In this document: positions 34,835 through 46,037 of the stretch, piece after piece
Numbering within the stretch: position 1 is the first letter of the stretch
Layout of the letters: the number at the start of each line of letters is the position of its first letter
From: Proales similis
Lineage: Eukaryota > Rotifera > Eurotatoria > Ploima > Proalidae
NCBI GenBank assembly: GCA_019059635.1
Contig: JAGVRJ010000003.1
Coordinates: 1,674,001-1,738,000 of the forward strand
Direction of reading: 5' to 3'
Length of the DNA stretch: 64,000 bases
The notes under the pieces: model-generated
Seen by the model: only the letters and a program-made list of their open reading frames with translations
What the model was told of the DNA's origin: nothing
The model's database searches: none
Program-made: the position numbers and the translations under genes

Positions 34835-36481
34835 TCAGACGGTTGTTTCGCTGTTTAGCTTCAACATGAACTTGTTTCGCTTTATATCCAACACGTCCTC
34901 GATCAAGCTCAGTCGAGGAGTTCTCTTAAACGTGCACATGAGGCTTATGTCGTTTTGCTTCAGCACAAACATGAGATCGTTGTGCACGTTCTGGTAGAGA
35001 TTGGTGTCGCAGATCAGTATCCAGGACTGCTCGTTCATTTTGAGGTTCAAATGAAAGTTGACGCCACTTGTGCCGCTAGACACCGTGGGTCGACTAGAGC
35101 TGGCTGGGTTGCTCAAGGTCAACTCTCGATCGTTGAACAATAGAGGCTCGCTCTGCAGGTAGCGTTGCAGAAAGCATTTGGCCGAAATGTCGTACGAAAT
35201 GCAATTGGCCAAGTGAGCGACGATGCTCTCGCGGCTAAAATAGGGCTGCTGCCGGGTGATGCGCAAGTAGCGTCTTAGGTCGCGCGCGATCGAGCTGAAG
35301 ACCGCCTGCGCCGTCTCGAAAGGCTCCATGACGGCCTTTTGAGTTGAAGCAGCGTCTGCGCCCTCCTGATAGACTCGTCGCACCATTGCAAACGCGTGCT
35401 CAGTGGTTGCCACCAGACGGGCCCTTCTCTTCCTCAAGCGCCTTTCGTAGTCGTACTCTTCGTAGAAACGGTCCAGAGCCGTGTAGTTCTTGCTCGACTC
35501 GGAATGGCTGGGCTTCTCGCTCGAGTTCAACTTGGCCCGTCGTCTAGCTTGCTCGCCCTGCAGAGTGGCCCTTCGCTTGTGCGCGTTCTCTATCCAAGGA
35601 TTGTAGGCGTCAAACTGAGCGTAGTACTGCTCGAGGACAAACACGGCCGCTCGTTGGATGCTCATCGTGCCGAGTGTGTAGACACGCTGCTCTCCGTCCG
35701 GCGAACGCATGACCTTGACCACATAATCGGCGCGCATACGTGACACCTCCACCACAAGGACGCTGAGAATGTAGAGGAACAACTGCACGTCCACAAACGA
35801 AACGGTGAACTGAAGTATTTTGGCGTAGTCCTGAGTCTCGCGTTCGACTATTCGAACGCCGTAGAACAGCCAGTAGGAGAAGGTCAGAACGACCAGCAGC
35901 ATGAGGAGAAGAGAGCGCAGCTCGTAGATGCGCGGCAGAGACACGCGCGGTCCTCTAACAAACACAACCCACGCTCCGATTAAGAGGATGAACATTTTGA
36001 AGGCGATGCCGATCAGCATGCCCTCGCATTCGATTCCGTCGGTGCCGCACTCTACAGTGTGCCATTGGTCCGCTTTGAGCCGCGGCAAGACAATGAACAA
36101 CACTGGAGTTATAAACGAGCAAACGGCAGTAATGGCCGAAAATATGAAGCCGTAGTATTTGCTGCAGTAGTCAAGAGTGGACGCAAGAAAGTGAATCGAT
36201 CGCTTTGACTGCTGATGAGTATCGTCCATGAGGCCGTCGCCGTTCATAACCTCGTCATTGTAATCGCTCATGTCGCCTGTGATGGCCGTCGTGTTCTCGC
36301 CCCAGTTGTCGTCTTGCGGAAGTATTTGCACCTCGATTGGCGCGTCGTCCGTGTCGTCGTCGTTGCCAGGCCGTGGCCCGGCTCGAATCTTTTCGTAGTG
36401 GCCAACATCGACGCCTCGTGAGGCATGGCTCAGCTCTTCAGCATCGGCGAGGTCCGCTGGCCTGCTCCTGTAGACAGACAT
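34835..36481 (-). CDS. VANGL: Van Gogh / Strabismus planar cell polarity protein
   Basis: Vang is the four-span membrane protein that, with Prickle, forms the proximal core planar-polarity complex. One exon, 548 aa from the ATG at 36481. An in-frame ATG further upstream (36649) is less likely because the added residues are not Vang-like. The N-terminus contains the conserved DDNWGENTTAITG phospho-region. Membrane spans are FIFSAITAVCSFITPVLFIV, GMLIGIAFKMFILLIGAWVV, SLLLMLLVVLTFSYWLFYGV and VSFVDVQLFLYILSVLVVEV. Other family blocks are MSIQRAAVFVLEQYY, ERRLRKRRARLV and YLRITRQQPYFSRESI. The C-terminus is a class I PDZ ligand, SETTV. A minus-strand AATAAA lies at 34693-34688. Confidence 0.98.
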   Translation of the reverse strand: MSVYRSRPADLADAEELSHASRGVDVGHYEKIRAGPRPGNDDDTDDAPIEVQILPQDDNWGENTTAITGDMSDYNDEVMNGDGLMDDTHQQSKRSIHFLASTLDYCSKYYGFIFSAITAVCSFITPVLFIVLPRLKADQWHTVECGTDGIECEGMLIGIAFKMFILLIGAWVVFVRGPRVSLPRIYELRSLLLMLLVVLTFSYWLFYGVRIVERETQDYAKILQFTVSFVDVQLFLYILSVLVVEVSRMRADYVVKVMRSPDGEQRVYTLGTMSIQRAAVFVLEQYYAQFDAYNPWIENAHKRRATLQGEQARRRAKLNSSEKPSHSESSKNYTALDRFYEEYDYERRLRKRRARLVATTEHAFAMVRRVYQEGADAASTQKAVMEPFETAQAVFSSIARDLRRYLRITRQQPYFSRESIVAHLANCISYDISAKCFLQRYLQSEPLLFNDRELTLSNPASSSRPTVSSGTSGVNFHLNLKMNEQSWILICDTNLYQNVHNDLMFVLKQNDISLMCTFKRTPRLSLIEDVLDIKRNKFMLKLNSETTV

Positions 36482-38594
36482 GATGTTGCTATGCGCGTTC
36501 ACTAAATGCCCCGGGGATTGTGAATGCGTGCGCTTGTTAAACCTGGCCCTAACGTCGAGAGCGGAGGTGGGGTCAAGTACTGAATAATACAACAGGCAAT
36601 GGCCAATAGCCGTCGGCTGTGTCGGTGCGCGATTGATCAACACACGCACACAAACAGATCATATATCGGCGTTTAGAAGCTGCATGTCCATGCGTCCAAT
36701 GCGTAGCTTAATCGTGTTAACTCTGCTCGAATGGCCACTCTGCTTGTCTTTTGTTTCACGCTCGCCACCGATTGCCCTTAATTCGCTAAAATGATTTCCT
36801 TTTGCGTCGAAGTCTAATGGCCTCAATAACAACAAGCCATTTTGACTTGTTAATCTCCTATCCAAGTGGCCCTCCGCCCGTCCAGAGCCAACAAGCAAAA
36901 GTAAAATCAAATTTCCAAAATAAAATGACTCGTTGTCGCCTTCACCTGAGTCGCAGCTTATTGTTTAATAAAGACAAACAAAAATCAAAGACAATCGAGT
37001 CAAGTAGCCAAATTTTCAATTTTTATTTCTCTGCTGATAAGGCAAAAAAAGGGCGTTAGACAGAGTAAGATAGGCAGAGATGCAGTCGGAGACAAATAGC
37101 CAGAAGGAGAGAGAGGGAGAGAGAGTAGCGCGATTGGCAAAAGTCGACTTATCTTTATTGTCGTTTGCTTAGCTTCGGATGGACAGATGCTCGTGACAAG
37201 ACATTTTAGAATGAAATCACCTGAAGCAGCGTTTAGGAGGGGGGGGGGAGCTGCCGTCTCAAGCACGAGCGCCCAAGTCAATAAAACAATTAAATGATTA
37301 GCGAGCGATAGTTTAGAGCGATCAACAAAACTGCAACCGTGCCAAACTCCAACATCAATCATCTCGTTTGATGGCGATTAAATAGCTTTACGCAATTCAA
37401 TTGCTTTTAGACGCCAGTTTGCCTCTTGGCTGTTTCTTTTTTCTTTTCCTTTGGCTCGCTGCTTGCCCTGCCTCCTCGCTGCCTTTCTCCTTCTTTCTCA
37501 AATAGGCATTCTAAATTGCTAACGATTAATTTGCGAGCATTTATTTGCACTCATTCGACTCTCATTAGACCAGATCTTTGCGTTTCAGTAATTCTTGCCT
37601 TTTCGCTTCTAGTACAGCTGTAAAGCCATAAAACACAAAATAAACGCTGCCTGCCCTGCTCTTCAATCAAGCTCTGTATTTACCTCTTTGGCCCATTCTC
37701 TTTCTTTCTCTTTCGCTCTCTCTCTCTTTCTTTCTGGCTGGGAGTAAACTCCGTCAGTCTACCGCTGAATTTGTGCTGCTACTGCTGCCACTGAGATAAT
37801 CGAACTGAACTTTTTGTTGTTGATTTTAATTTGTTTTCGAACAATTGAGGGACAGTTGAAAGCGAGCGCCCGAGGTCTTGCTCTGGGCGCATTAGAGCAT
37901 TGTTGCCTGAGTGCGTGTATTTTTTGAACTGGCACTCGCTAATAGTCAGTTGGCGGTTGTTTGTCTAAATGCTAACCGTCACCGAGACAGGCAGCCTGAG
38001 AGGCGGTGGAGGCAAGCGTTGGCCGCCCAGTCAAGAGTGAGCTAAGCATCTAAGCCAGCCAAATGTAAGCCAGCTGGAGTCAGGCTATGAATCAAACTAG
38101 CAAGCCAAGCAGCGAATTGAATGAGACAGAATCAAAAGAGTAGAGAGAAGGAGGGCAAGCTTTAATTGAATGTTCAACGGTGTATAGTCAGCGATGAAAC
38201 AATAAGCGAAAACAAAATAGGCGCTGGTGGATGAAAGCGTCGAAACAATACGCACCTCTTGAGAGGCAAGAGGGTTAACACGAGCTCAGAAGTTGCCGAT
38301 AGCTATCTATTTGTTTGAACATGGTTTTATTCATTTGGCCAACAACAATTCAAAAAAAAGTTTGCAACCAAGCGGACTTTACTAAACAAGCGCGCCATCC
38401 ATTCGCCGGGGCCATCCACCGATCCATTCAATCGGCCCCGTCAGTGAATGAATCAAGTAGCCAGTCTTTGCGCGACCAACTCAGTGAGTGAGCGAGCAGC
38501 TAACGTGAGCGCTCACATTTGAATAGAGCGGCGTCGAGTCAATTCGGCGCGCACGTAAATATTTATTCGAGAAGATAGTGACGCTCCTAGACAA

Positions 38595-38596
<2 letters not shown>

Positions 38597-38631
<35 letters not shown>
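38597..38631. repeat. (CA)n microsatellite
   Basis: Uninterrupted CA dinucleotide run of about 17 units in the gene-free block upstream of PKNOX. Confidence 0.95.
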
Positions 38632-38633
<2 letters not shown>

Positions 38634-39370
38634 GAGGTAGAGAGCGGCCGCTTCAAAAGCGCCAATTCTCAATGCCGGGCATGACACTGATTGAAGGATG
38701 CCTTGAGCGAAGCTTGCGCTCAACGTCCATGTGACTTACAGCCGATCAGATAGTGGGACCTACAGGGCTTAGATTACATGTGTTCATTAAGATAGTGGGT
38801 GCTCATGGGGCCAAGCAGCCAACCAGCGCCAGAGTACGTGCGCAACAATTAAAACAACAACAACAACTTGTTGCTTGATGATGATTCAGAGTAGAGCAGC
38901 GATTATCTTTTGCTAATCGGACTGCAAGCCGTGCTCACTTATTCAATTTGCTTCTATTTATTTACTCTACTTTGGCGGTGCTCTATCTCACCAGTATTCA
39001 TCGCAACTCTATTAATTGTCTATTAAGAACGCAAACGTTCACCGAAATATGCATCGATCGCACTGTGCTCGTGCGTGCGTGCCTGTTCGCTTGAAACTAG
39101 TCGATTGGCGCCCGCTATCAAATCATTTAACATCAAATAAGGCAAGAAATCAAAGCGCTCGTTTTGAGCTCAGTGTGTGTGTGAAAATATGTTTTTGTTT
39201 GTTATTGCTCTTGTTCTTGTGCTCGCTACTGCCGTTGTGTGTTCGTTTTGTTGTTTTTATTTTTGTTGCTCTATTGTCGATAAGCGATTTCAATTAGAGC
39301 CGCTCGTTCAGATACCTTTTCCTGGAGTTGTCGGCGCAAAGAGGCAGATATTGAAGCAAATAAGATGGAA

Positions 39371-39426
39371 CAGAGAGAGAGAGGGAAAGGGAGGGAGGGG
39401 CAGAGAGAGAGAGCGCGAGAAGAAAT
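39371..39426. repeat. GA-rich polypurine tract
   Basis: Almost pure purine sequence on the + strand (GAGAGAG, GGGAAAGGGAGGGAGGGG, GAGAGAG). The G runs and near mirror symmetry could allow a triplex or quadruplex, but this is not testable by eye. Confidence 0.7.
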
Positions 39427-40615
39427 AGCAAGCAAGCCGACAAGGGCTCGCTTATAAATTGCTACGCGCTCCTTAGAATATATCATTCTTCCAACATCAG
39501 TTCGACTTTTTGATTCGCGTTTAAGTGGCAAACTTATTAAACTCAAATCGAATAGACGGACGAAGAGAGAGCCTGCGTGTGCGTGTGTGTGCTCTCGTAG
39601 CCAATTTGAATCTCTCTTGATCGATTGTTATCAATAAATTCGCCCGTTGCTCAACAGCACCGTAATTAACATCATTTGCGGGCACAGGCCGATAATTTAC
39701 GTGCTCGACTGTCGGCGTCGTGAGATTTTTTATTTCAAAGTCACTTTGCGCTGCCAATAAGAGCTGACCGACATGCGCCTGATCGAATTAATAATTTCTG
39801 CTGGCCGGCGCTCGTCAGTGCTGAGTTGAAAGCTGGCACATAGATCGTAAACATCAACTTGAATCGACGTAATTCCAAACGCAATTCGGGCCCGATTCGA
39901 TCTGTGCGCTCGGTGTTCAACAACTCACTCGTTCACACCCACTCGCTGGCTGGCTCACTTACTTGCTCAATCGCTGGCGCACTCGTTCGATCGACATGGC
40001 TCAGCGCTCATCAATTCTGCTGCTGCAAATCTGGTTTTACAATCTTGAAACAAAAGTGTTCAAAGCCAGTGATGAGACTAATTGAGGCGAGTGCTAATTA
40101 AGTATCTTGCCAAATGGATGCTATTTCTGGTGCGGCTCGCTCAACTCGCCTGCACTCTTGGCCCGATTGCGGCGGCGGTGTTTATCATTTATTCATTCAC
40201 GCTTGTTCGACTTAATCGAGCTCAAAGACATTTGATAAGCACATGAAATAAGCGAGCGCTGATAACCAGCTACTTTGCTTAGAACTGAAACGAGTTGAAG
40301 CTCGCTTTCAACTGACGCACATGCTGATTAAGAAAGAGGCTTGATTTATTGCATATCGTCTATACGAACTTGTTCACTTTTGTTGTTCTTTTTGTCTATC
40401 TTTTCTTTTGCCCTAATTCGCCCTCGAAAACTTGGCCCAGGTGTCTTTGCAAGTGTCTTAAATCCACTTTTTTTCTCTCGTCTAGAATGGCCACTCTATA
40501 AGTTTTGCTCCTGCTCTCCTTTTTCCGGAAAAGCCGATCACAACCAGTCGATTAGTGGGTGCAAACTCGAAGCCAGCTCGGCAAACGAAGAGAACCTGAT
40601 AGCCGTCCTTGAACG

Positions 40616-42809
40616 ATGCTGCCTTCAAACGCAAACGTGTCAATTTACGAACAGTTGACTAACCCCCAGTTTCTTTTCACCTACCAGCAAATGCTTCAGC
40701 ATCAAACTGCAGCCTATGACGGCCCTGGTATAGCCAGCGACCTCACAATTGGCCAGGCGGCCTCGTCCCTGACGTGCCGTGAAGGACCAAGCTCACTGCT
40801 CGACCCGTCTGGCTATTCACATCTAAACGCTTCTAGCCTTGAGCTGGAGAAGAGTCTCATTTACAGGTCAGATTGCTGCGCTAAAATGGTTCGTTTATTC
40901 GGAGCCAGTTGATTTCTTGTCGCTTCTAGACATCGCCTCTTTCCGCTGCTTAAGTTCATGTATTACAAATGCGAGCAAGCAACTGCCAATCCCGACTGCC
41001 TTCTAAAGACAAAAAAGCTAAAGAGCAACGAGTCGAGCTCAACAAGTCGATTGGGCGATTCGAAGAGCTCTGCCTCGCTCAACAGCAGCAACAGCAACCA
41101 CAACAACGAAACCGATGACTTTGATAGAGAGCTAAAGCAATTTCTAGCCGAAAATCAGACCTGTCTATGCCAAGATGCGAACGTCTATCAAAGCGAAGAA
41201 ATGCGCTTGGTGAACCGAGCGCTCGATAATGTTGTAAGTGATGCCTCTTTGTTCGCTTTTCTTCTTCTTTTATCTGTGCACCGGCCCCACAATTGTCTAA
41301 TCTTCTCTCATTACAGCTACTGAACGCAATAATTGTGCTTCGGATTCATATCGCTGAAATAGAGAAAGTCAACGAGCTATGCATCGACTTTACTGAGCAA
41401 TATGTTGAAAACCTGCAAGCCCAACTGAACAGTGATAAGTTACTCAGAAGCGGAGATGATGAAGACGATGATGAGGATGATGCCACTGGCGCCGCTGCCG
41501 CCACCTCGACCGGCCTCGCTGATGAGGAGGGCATTGATTGGAGTAGAGATGCCGAGCAAAGCACACCGATTAAAGCCGAGCCTAGTCTAGGCCCCGGTGC
41601 CTACTCGTTCGAAATAATCAGTTTGAAGCGAGAGAGAAGAGCCGAACGAGGTGCAGTCTCATACGGCACCAGCCTTAACCATGAACATTCGAATGAAAAC
41701 GACCTGAGCGAGCTAGACGACATGTCAGACATGGGCGAAGCGGAAGGTGCCAAGTCGCCTGGCTCCACCGCGGCCAAGTCTTCGATCTGCTCGTCCCCAT
41801 TCTCTTCGCGTTATAACACCGACACTGTTGGCTCTCGCTCGCCCGGCAAGAACAAACGAGGCGTCTTGCCAAAGAATGCGACCAATGTGATGAAAAAATG
41901 GCTCTTTCAGCACATAGTGGTAAGTAAAGCCCTCTTCCATTCTTTCAGCCTGTCGTTCTAAATCCAACTTGGCTTGCACAGCATCCTTATCCGACCGAGG
42001 AAGAGAAAAAGGAGATTGCGAACAAGACCAATTTGACATTGATTCAAGTGAACAATTGGTTCATAAACGCCAGACGCCGCATTTTGCAGCCAATGCTAGA
42101 AGCGTCTAATCCGGACATGAACAGAAAGAAAAAGTCAAGTCACGGCACCGCTTCCAAGCCCTATCAAAAGTAACGATTCTTGACTCAGCCTTGAATTAAA
42201 GCAAATAGAAATCATTTGTCCAGTAGCAACAGGTATTGGCCTCCGGGCTTGTCGAATTTGGCCAACAAGCCCGAAAAGCCCAAACACGCAGCTGTCAGCT
42301 CTCAAAAGAGCACAATGCCGCCCATCGACCATCAGCAAGGTCATTTAACGAATGGCAAGGGCTCATTCGAAGAAGAGGCGCGTTCTCTGGCCGAGAAAAA
42401 CCTCGGGTCGCACGTTGACTTGAAAACTCAAATGACGCGAGGGGACGATCAGAAGAACTATTTTCAATGGCTCTTTACGCAAATGCTGCATGCGAATCAA
42501 AACGCCTTGATGAGCATGGGTCCAGCAAACCTGTTCAGGCCAGTAGACGAGCGGCGCAGAGTACAACATCTAAACCATCAGCTAAACGAGGGCATGACGT
42601 CACCAGCTGCAAGCAGCAATTTCGGATCTCACGAAGGAGAAGGGCGCAAATCTCAGCGAAGCAGCTTCAAAATCGATAGTCTCCTGGGCGGCAGCGGGCC
42701 TACGATGCCGTTGTCAAATTTGAACTTTAATCCGTTTGAGTTCTTCAATCGTCTTCCGCCGAGTCTGCCCCCTGCGCCGGCGCTGTTCAACTGTTTGTAC
42801 AAGCAATAA
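40616..42809 (+). CDS. PKNOX: PKNOX/Prep-class TALE homeobox transcription factor
   Basis: PKNOX (Prep) proteins are TALE homeodomain factors that partner with PBC proteins. Exons 40616-40866, 40930-41233, 41317-41919, 41982-42169 and 42233-42809 sum to 640 aa. The two halves of the MEIS/PBC-interaction domain are [20 protein letters not shown] and [22 protein letters not shown]. The homeodomain starts at [23 protein letters not shown], is split by an intron after helix 1, and continues [34 protein letters not shown]. The sequence RILQPMLE, rather than the Meis RRRIVQPM form, assigns it to PKNOX, as does the YWPPG block just after. An acidic [12 protein letters not shown] run sits between the domains. 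The 3' UTR probably extends to AATAAA at 43103-43108 and overlaps the convergent gene. Confidence 0.97.
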
Positions 42810-43188
42810 AACCAAATTCGTTTGTCCGCCTTTCGCTAAGCCTACTAGCCCTTCCTCATCAACCGAACTCATCAAGTGCCTCTAAATGTAAACAATCGTG
42901 ACATGAGGCTGCCAAAAACTTGCGTTCTTTGAATTTTAGTTTTTTTTATTTATTAATGACTTGTGCGATTTCTCTCTCACTGAACATTTGCTCTCATTAT
43001 CTTTCGCGTTTTCAACTGCTCACTTGATTGTTTATTTTAATGTTTGAATATTCGCTTCTAACTGTACTGGAAATGGTGTCCGTTCGAAAAATAAGAAAGA
43101 AGAATAAACTGGTCCAAAGACGCTGAGGCGGTAAAGCAAAAGCAAAGCCCGAGGAGAGGAATCGCTTTTAGCAGTTTCAGGTTGCAGC

Positions 43189-43695
43189 TCACGGAGCAGG
43201 TGTGCTGCGTGTGGTTGAGATTGCTTTGAATTTTCGATTCACGTCGCCGGCCATGATGATTACGTCGCCTTCGTAGCGTTTAACATTGGCCAAATAAGAC
43301 TTGAGCTCGTTCGGGTAGCGATGCTGAAACATGGCCGGCGGGTCCATGACAAAGCCGATCCAGTGCAGGAATTCGGCCACTTTGTGCTTGAATTTTTCGT
43401 TTTTAAAATTGCTCAACTCGTCCTTGATCGCTTGGACCTGTTCCTTTTTCGACTGCATTCGCAGCTCGAACTTTTGCGCCTGAGTTGCACTGCCTTCTGC
43501 CTTGCTCATTTCTTCGATGTCAATATTCTTGTCGGTCGAGGCACTTGGCTCAGTCAAACGAACAGAACAAGCGAGACGAATAAAGCTTACGTCTTGATTG
43601 TAGAACGAATCCAGAACGTAGTCGCTCTTTGCCTTGTTCTCCACAAGAAACTCGCTAACTTGCTTAAGACTATCGTAGAAGGCTCGATTCGACAT
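43189..43695 (-). CDS. Unrecognised small charged protein with a coiled coil
   Basis: From ATG 43695 the frame is open to 43189 (168 aa if unspliced). A GTAAGC donor at 43590 and an AG at 43549 would remove a 42-nt in-frame segment (VSFIRLACSVRLTE) that looks unlike its neighbours and resembles an intron, giving 154 aa. The start MSNRAFYDSLKQVSEFLVENKAK is helical. The middle (residues about 70-110) is a Lys/Glu/Gln-rich coiled coil (KFELRMQSKKEQVQAIKDEL). The C-terminal part has an aromatic core (AEFLHWIGFVMDPPAMF). No signal peptide or membrane span. I do not recognise the family. An upstream in-frame ATG at 43764 exists but adds a poorly coding-like leader. Confidence 0.62.
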   Translation of the reverse strand: MSNRAFYDSLKQVSEFLVENKAKSDYVLDSFYNQDVSFIRLACSVRLTEPSASTDKNIDIEEMSKAEGSATQAQKFELRMQSKKEQVQAIKDELSNFKNEKFKHKVAEFLHWIGFVMDPPAMFQHRYPNELKSYLANVKRYEGDVIIMAGDVNRKFKAISTTRSTPAP

Positions 43696-44736
43696 GGTCT
43701 GAAATGTGCAACGCAATTTTCTTATTTTTGAAAAGATTCGACTGACAACGTGAAAGAAAGCCAAATGGATCGATCGTATGAAAAAACGCTGAGAATGAAA
43801 TGCAGTTTATTGACGTGCAAGTAACTTCGCTCATATTAAAGCGGATGCAATATTTCGCATTCGCACAATTGCACTTTTCACTCAGCAAAAAGGAAACGCA
43901 CTCACCCAGATATGCAGCACAGGCGCTTCAGGGACAAACATATTCTTCGATTTGGCTTTCTAATCGAGCGCTGATCGAAAACTTTACTCAAATTGATCGT
44001 GAGCTGACAGTTGTTGTTCATTTAAAATCATTGATTTCAAATCAATGAAACACATCCAAATCTGACCGTTGAAGTAATAAAAAATAGAATTGATGGCGGC
44101 GGCGGCAAGTAGCAGCATAAGCTCGAGCGTTGAAAAAACCGCTTTTAAAAAGTCATTGTTCTCTCACGTTCAATCGATTAAGATGCACTGACTTGTGTCT
44201 CTCACTCTCAGGCTTATTTTGTTTTCGTTAATCGAATAGAGGAAACTTTAGATTCTGAATGAGAAGAACGAATTATTTATAAGCTTGTTTGTCGACGCTA
44301 TTCATCTATTTCTCTTTGATTAATTTTACTCTGCGTCTTTTATTAACTGCCTGCCAACACATACAACACGGCAACGTAGGAGAGAAGTGATCGCCTTAGC
44401 CGTTCGATCATGAAACCAATGACTTAGACGCTGCTTTAATTTTCACTCAGCTTCAACGCCAACTGTACTTGTTCATGCCCCGAACAGGCCCGTTTTAATT
44501 GGCTAAGCCTCTCCAGATTCTGCGTGTTGCAGCTATTTCGGCCGCTGCATCGTCAGTGCCTCTAACTGCCAGCAATAACAAGCTGCTACTTTTACTGCCA
44601 TTTGAATCGATGCTGCTGGCAATTTATTCAATCCGATTTGCTTTAATTTGCGCCCAAAATTTGGTTGTCACGCAAGTGTTTGCCTCATTTAACTTTTCCA
44701 AATAGTCGTCGATTTTCGCGTCCAAAGGCCTGGTTG
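43696..44736. other. Intergenic region upstream of the coiled-coil gene
   Basis: About 1 kb between the start of the 43.2-43.7 kb gene and the 3' end of the mitochondrial carrier. AT-rich, with no supported gene. Confidence 0.55.
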
Positions 44737-46037
44737 CTAGCGCGCGTCAGCTTTAAGGCTCTCATAAGTCATGAAGAACTTAATGAACAAACGAAATGCT
44801 CAGTCAGCTGAATAGGCCGTCATTTATAATGCGTTTTCTGTTTACCATTATGTTCCAGGGACCGATACGGAAGTAAGCAGGCACAAATCCTTTGTAAAGT
44901 GCGAGCACGCCCTCGTTCTTAATCGTCTTTAAATTCGAGTAGAACTTGGCGCCCATGAGCAATGGCCAACGACAACAAGTGAAACCTTCAACAAGCAGTC
45001 GATCGATCCTTTGTAAAACGATTTATTCGGGCCATGTCCTTCGACCTGTTTGGACTGCTGCATCATTCTGGTCTTAATCAGCACACAGAGATCAGTTCGC
45101 TTTCAATTGCTGTCTTTTTACATTTTAGTTTAGCTCTAACTCACTCTTATAACGTCGACAGGAGTGGCGGCCAGAGAGGCCCAAAAGCCCGATATTAGCG
45201 AGGCACTTGGCACTATTCATTAGCGAGGCCTGCACTTAAATCGAATAAGCTGCGCTCACCATAAATTGATACCAATCAGGTTGGTGGAGCCAAACTCTCG
45301 CAGCAGGTATTGCTTTCCAGAGTCGTAAGTCGCCAGCTCGGCCCCGGTGACTATCGCTGCTCGCTGCATATTAGGCACCACTCCCTGGCGAATCTCATGC
45401 ATTCGGCAGCACACAATTCAATTTCAGAATAGCTTCAACTTACTCGATACAAGCCGGCAAAGCCGTCCGCTTGATAAATATTTCTGAGCATTTTTAATAG
45501 ACCGCTCGCCTGACTCGACTCGACCGAGTTGGCTTGCATGCGAATCTTGAGCACATCTGTCGGATTGACTAGGCCGTTGGCGAGCGCTCCACTGCAAGCA
45601 GACAGCAAAAGGTTGCTGATGAAATTCTCTAACCTCCCGTTTCGTTCAATCGCCGGGCTGCCTGATGTTGTTCGAAGCGAAAAGTCTATTTACTGGTCTT
45701 GAGCAAGTTTTTTTTCGAATATTCGTAAAAGCCTAGTTTGAGCGTGCCGTAGGTAGCTTGCCGCAAAATTGCCGGTTTTAGGCTATTTAAAGCAGCTAAC
45801 AGGCTTGGTATAGTCAAACACGGCTGAACAGTTTTACCCGTTGAACAGCCCCGAAATCCCCTCGTCCCGAGCGACCTGCCTTAAACAGTCGAACATGCCT
45901 TTGTAGCGGGTGCCCACTTGAACCTGTCCTTGAATTTGCAGACGGGTCTTGGCCAAGTCGATTGGAAACGTGCACATCTCTGCCAGGGAGGAAGCTATGC
46001 CGCCCCTGACGAATGGCTCCAGCACTTGAAAGTTCAT
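44737..46037 (-). CDS. SLC25A30: Mitochondrial carrier, SLC25A14/SLC25A30 (UCP5/KMCP1) type
   Basis: This clade of the mitochondrial carrier family includes brain (UCP5/BMCP1) and kidney (KMCP1) carriers of the inner membrane. Eight exons, reading down: 46037-45838, 45782-45694, 45628 to 45444, 45384-45260, 45205-45145, 45072-44986, 44917-44846, 44778-44737, about 286 aa. Three carrier signatures are present: [25 protein letters not shown] and TPVDVIRTRMM, each followed by its matrix-helix block ([30 protein letters not shown]). KTRLQIQGQ at the first signature is typical of UCP4/5-type carriers. For exon 3 I prefer the acceptor giving a 65-nt intron (TTAG|AGAATTTC) over a nearer one that would need a 32-nt intron. 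The last exon encodes FFMTYESLK, as expected. Confidence 0.93.

Larger units (their letters stand above)
36482..40615. other. 4.1-kb gene-free block between Vang (-) and PKNOX (+)
   Basis: Divergent intergenic DNA without a recognisable gene on either strand. It holds a (CA)n run at 38597-38631, a GA-rich tract at 39371-39426, a run of eight to nine Gs near 37241, and many ATTA-core motifs. It should contain both promoters and probably enhancers for the two developmental genes (inference). Confidence 0.55.

Noticed and set aside
36482-36649. N-terminal extension of Vang from the ATG at 36649
   Set aside because: The extra 56 residues are not Vang-like, and the inner ATG gives the expected N-terminus.
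39016-39428. Leu/Cys-rich open frames near 39.2 kb
   Set aside because: The hydrophobic stretches come from T-rich and GTT-rich simple sequence; no signal of selection or splice structure.
45662-45693. A 32-nt intron in the mitochondrial carrier gene (GTAAAT...CATCAG)
   Set aside because: It keeps frame, but a downstream TTAG acceptor gives a 65-nt intron, also in frame, matching both the usual intron size and the family length at that linker.
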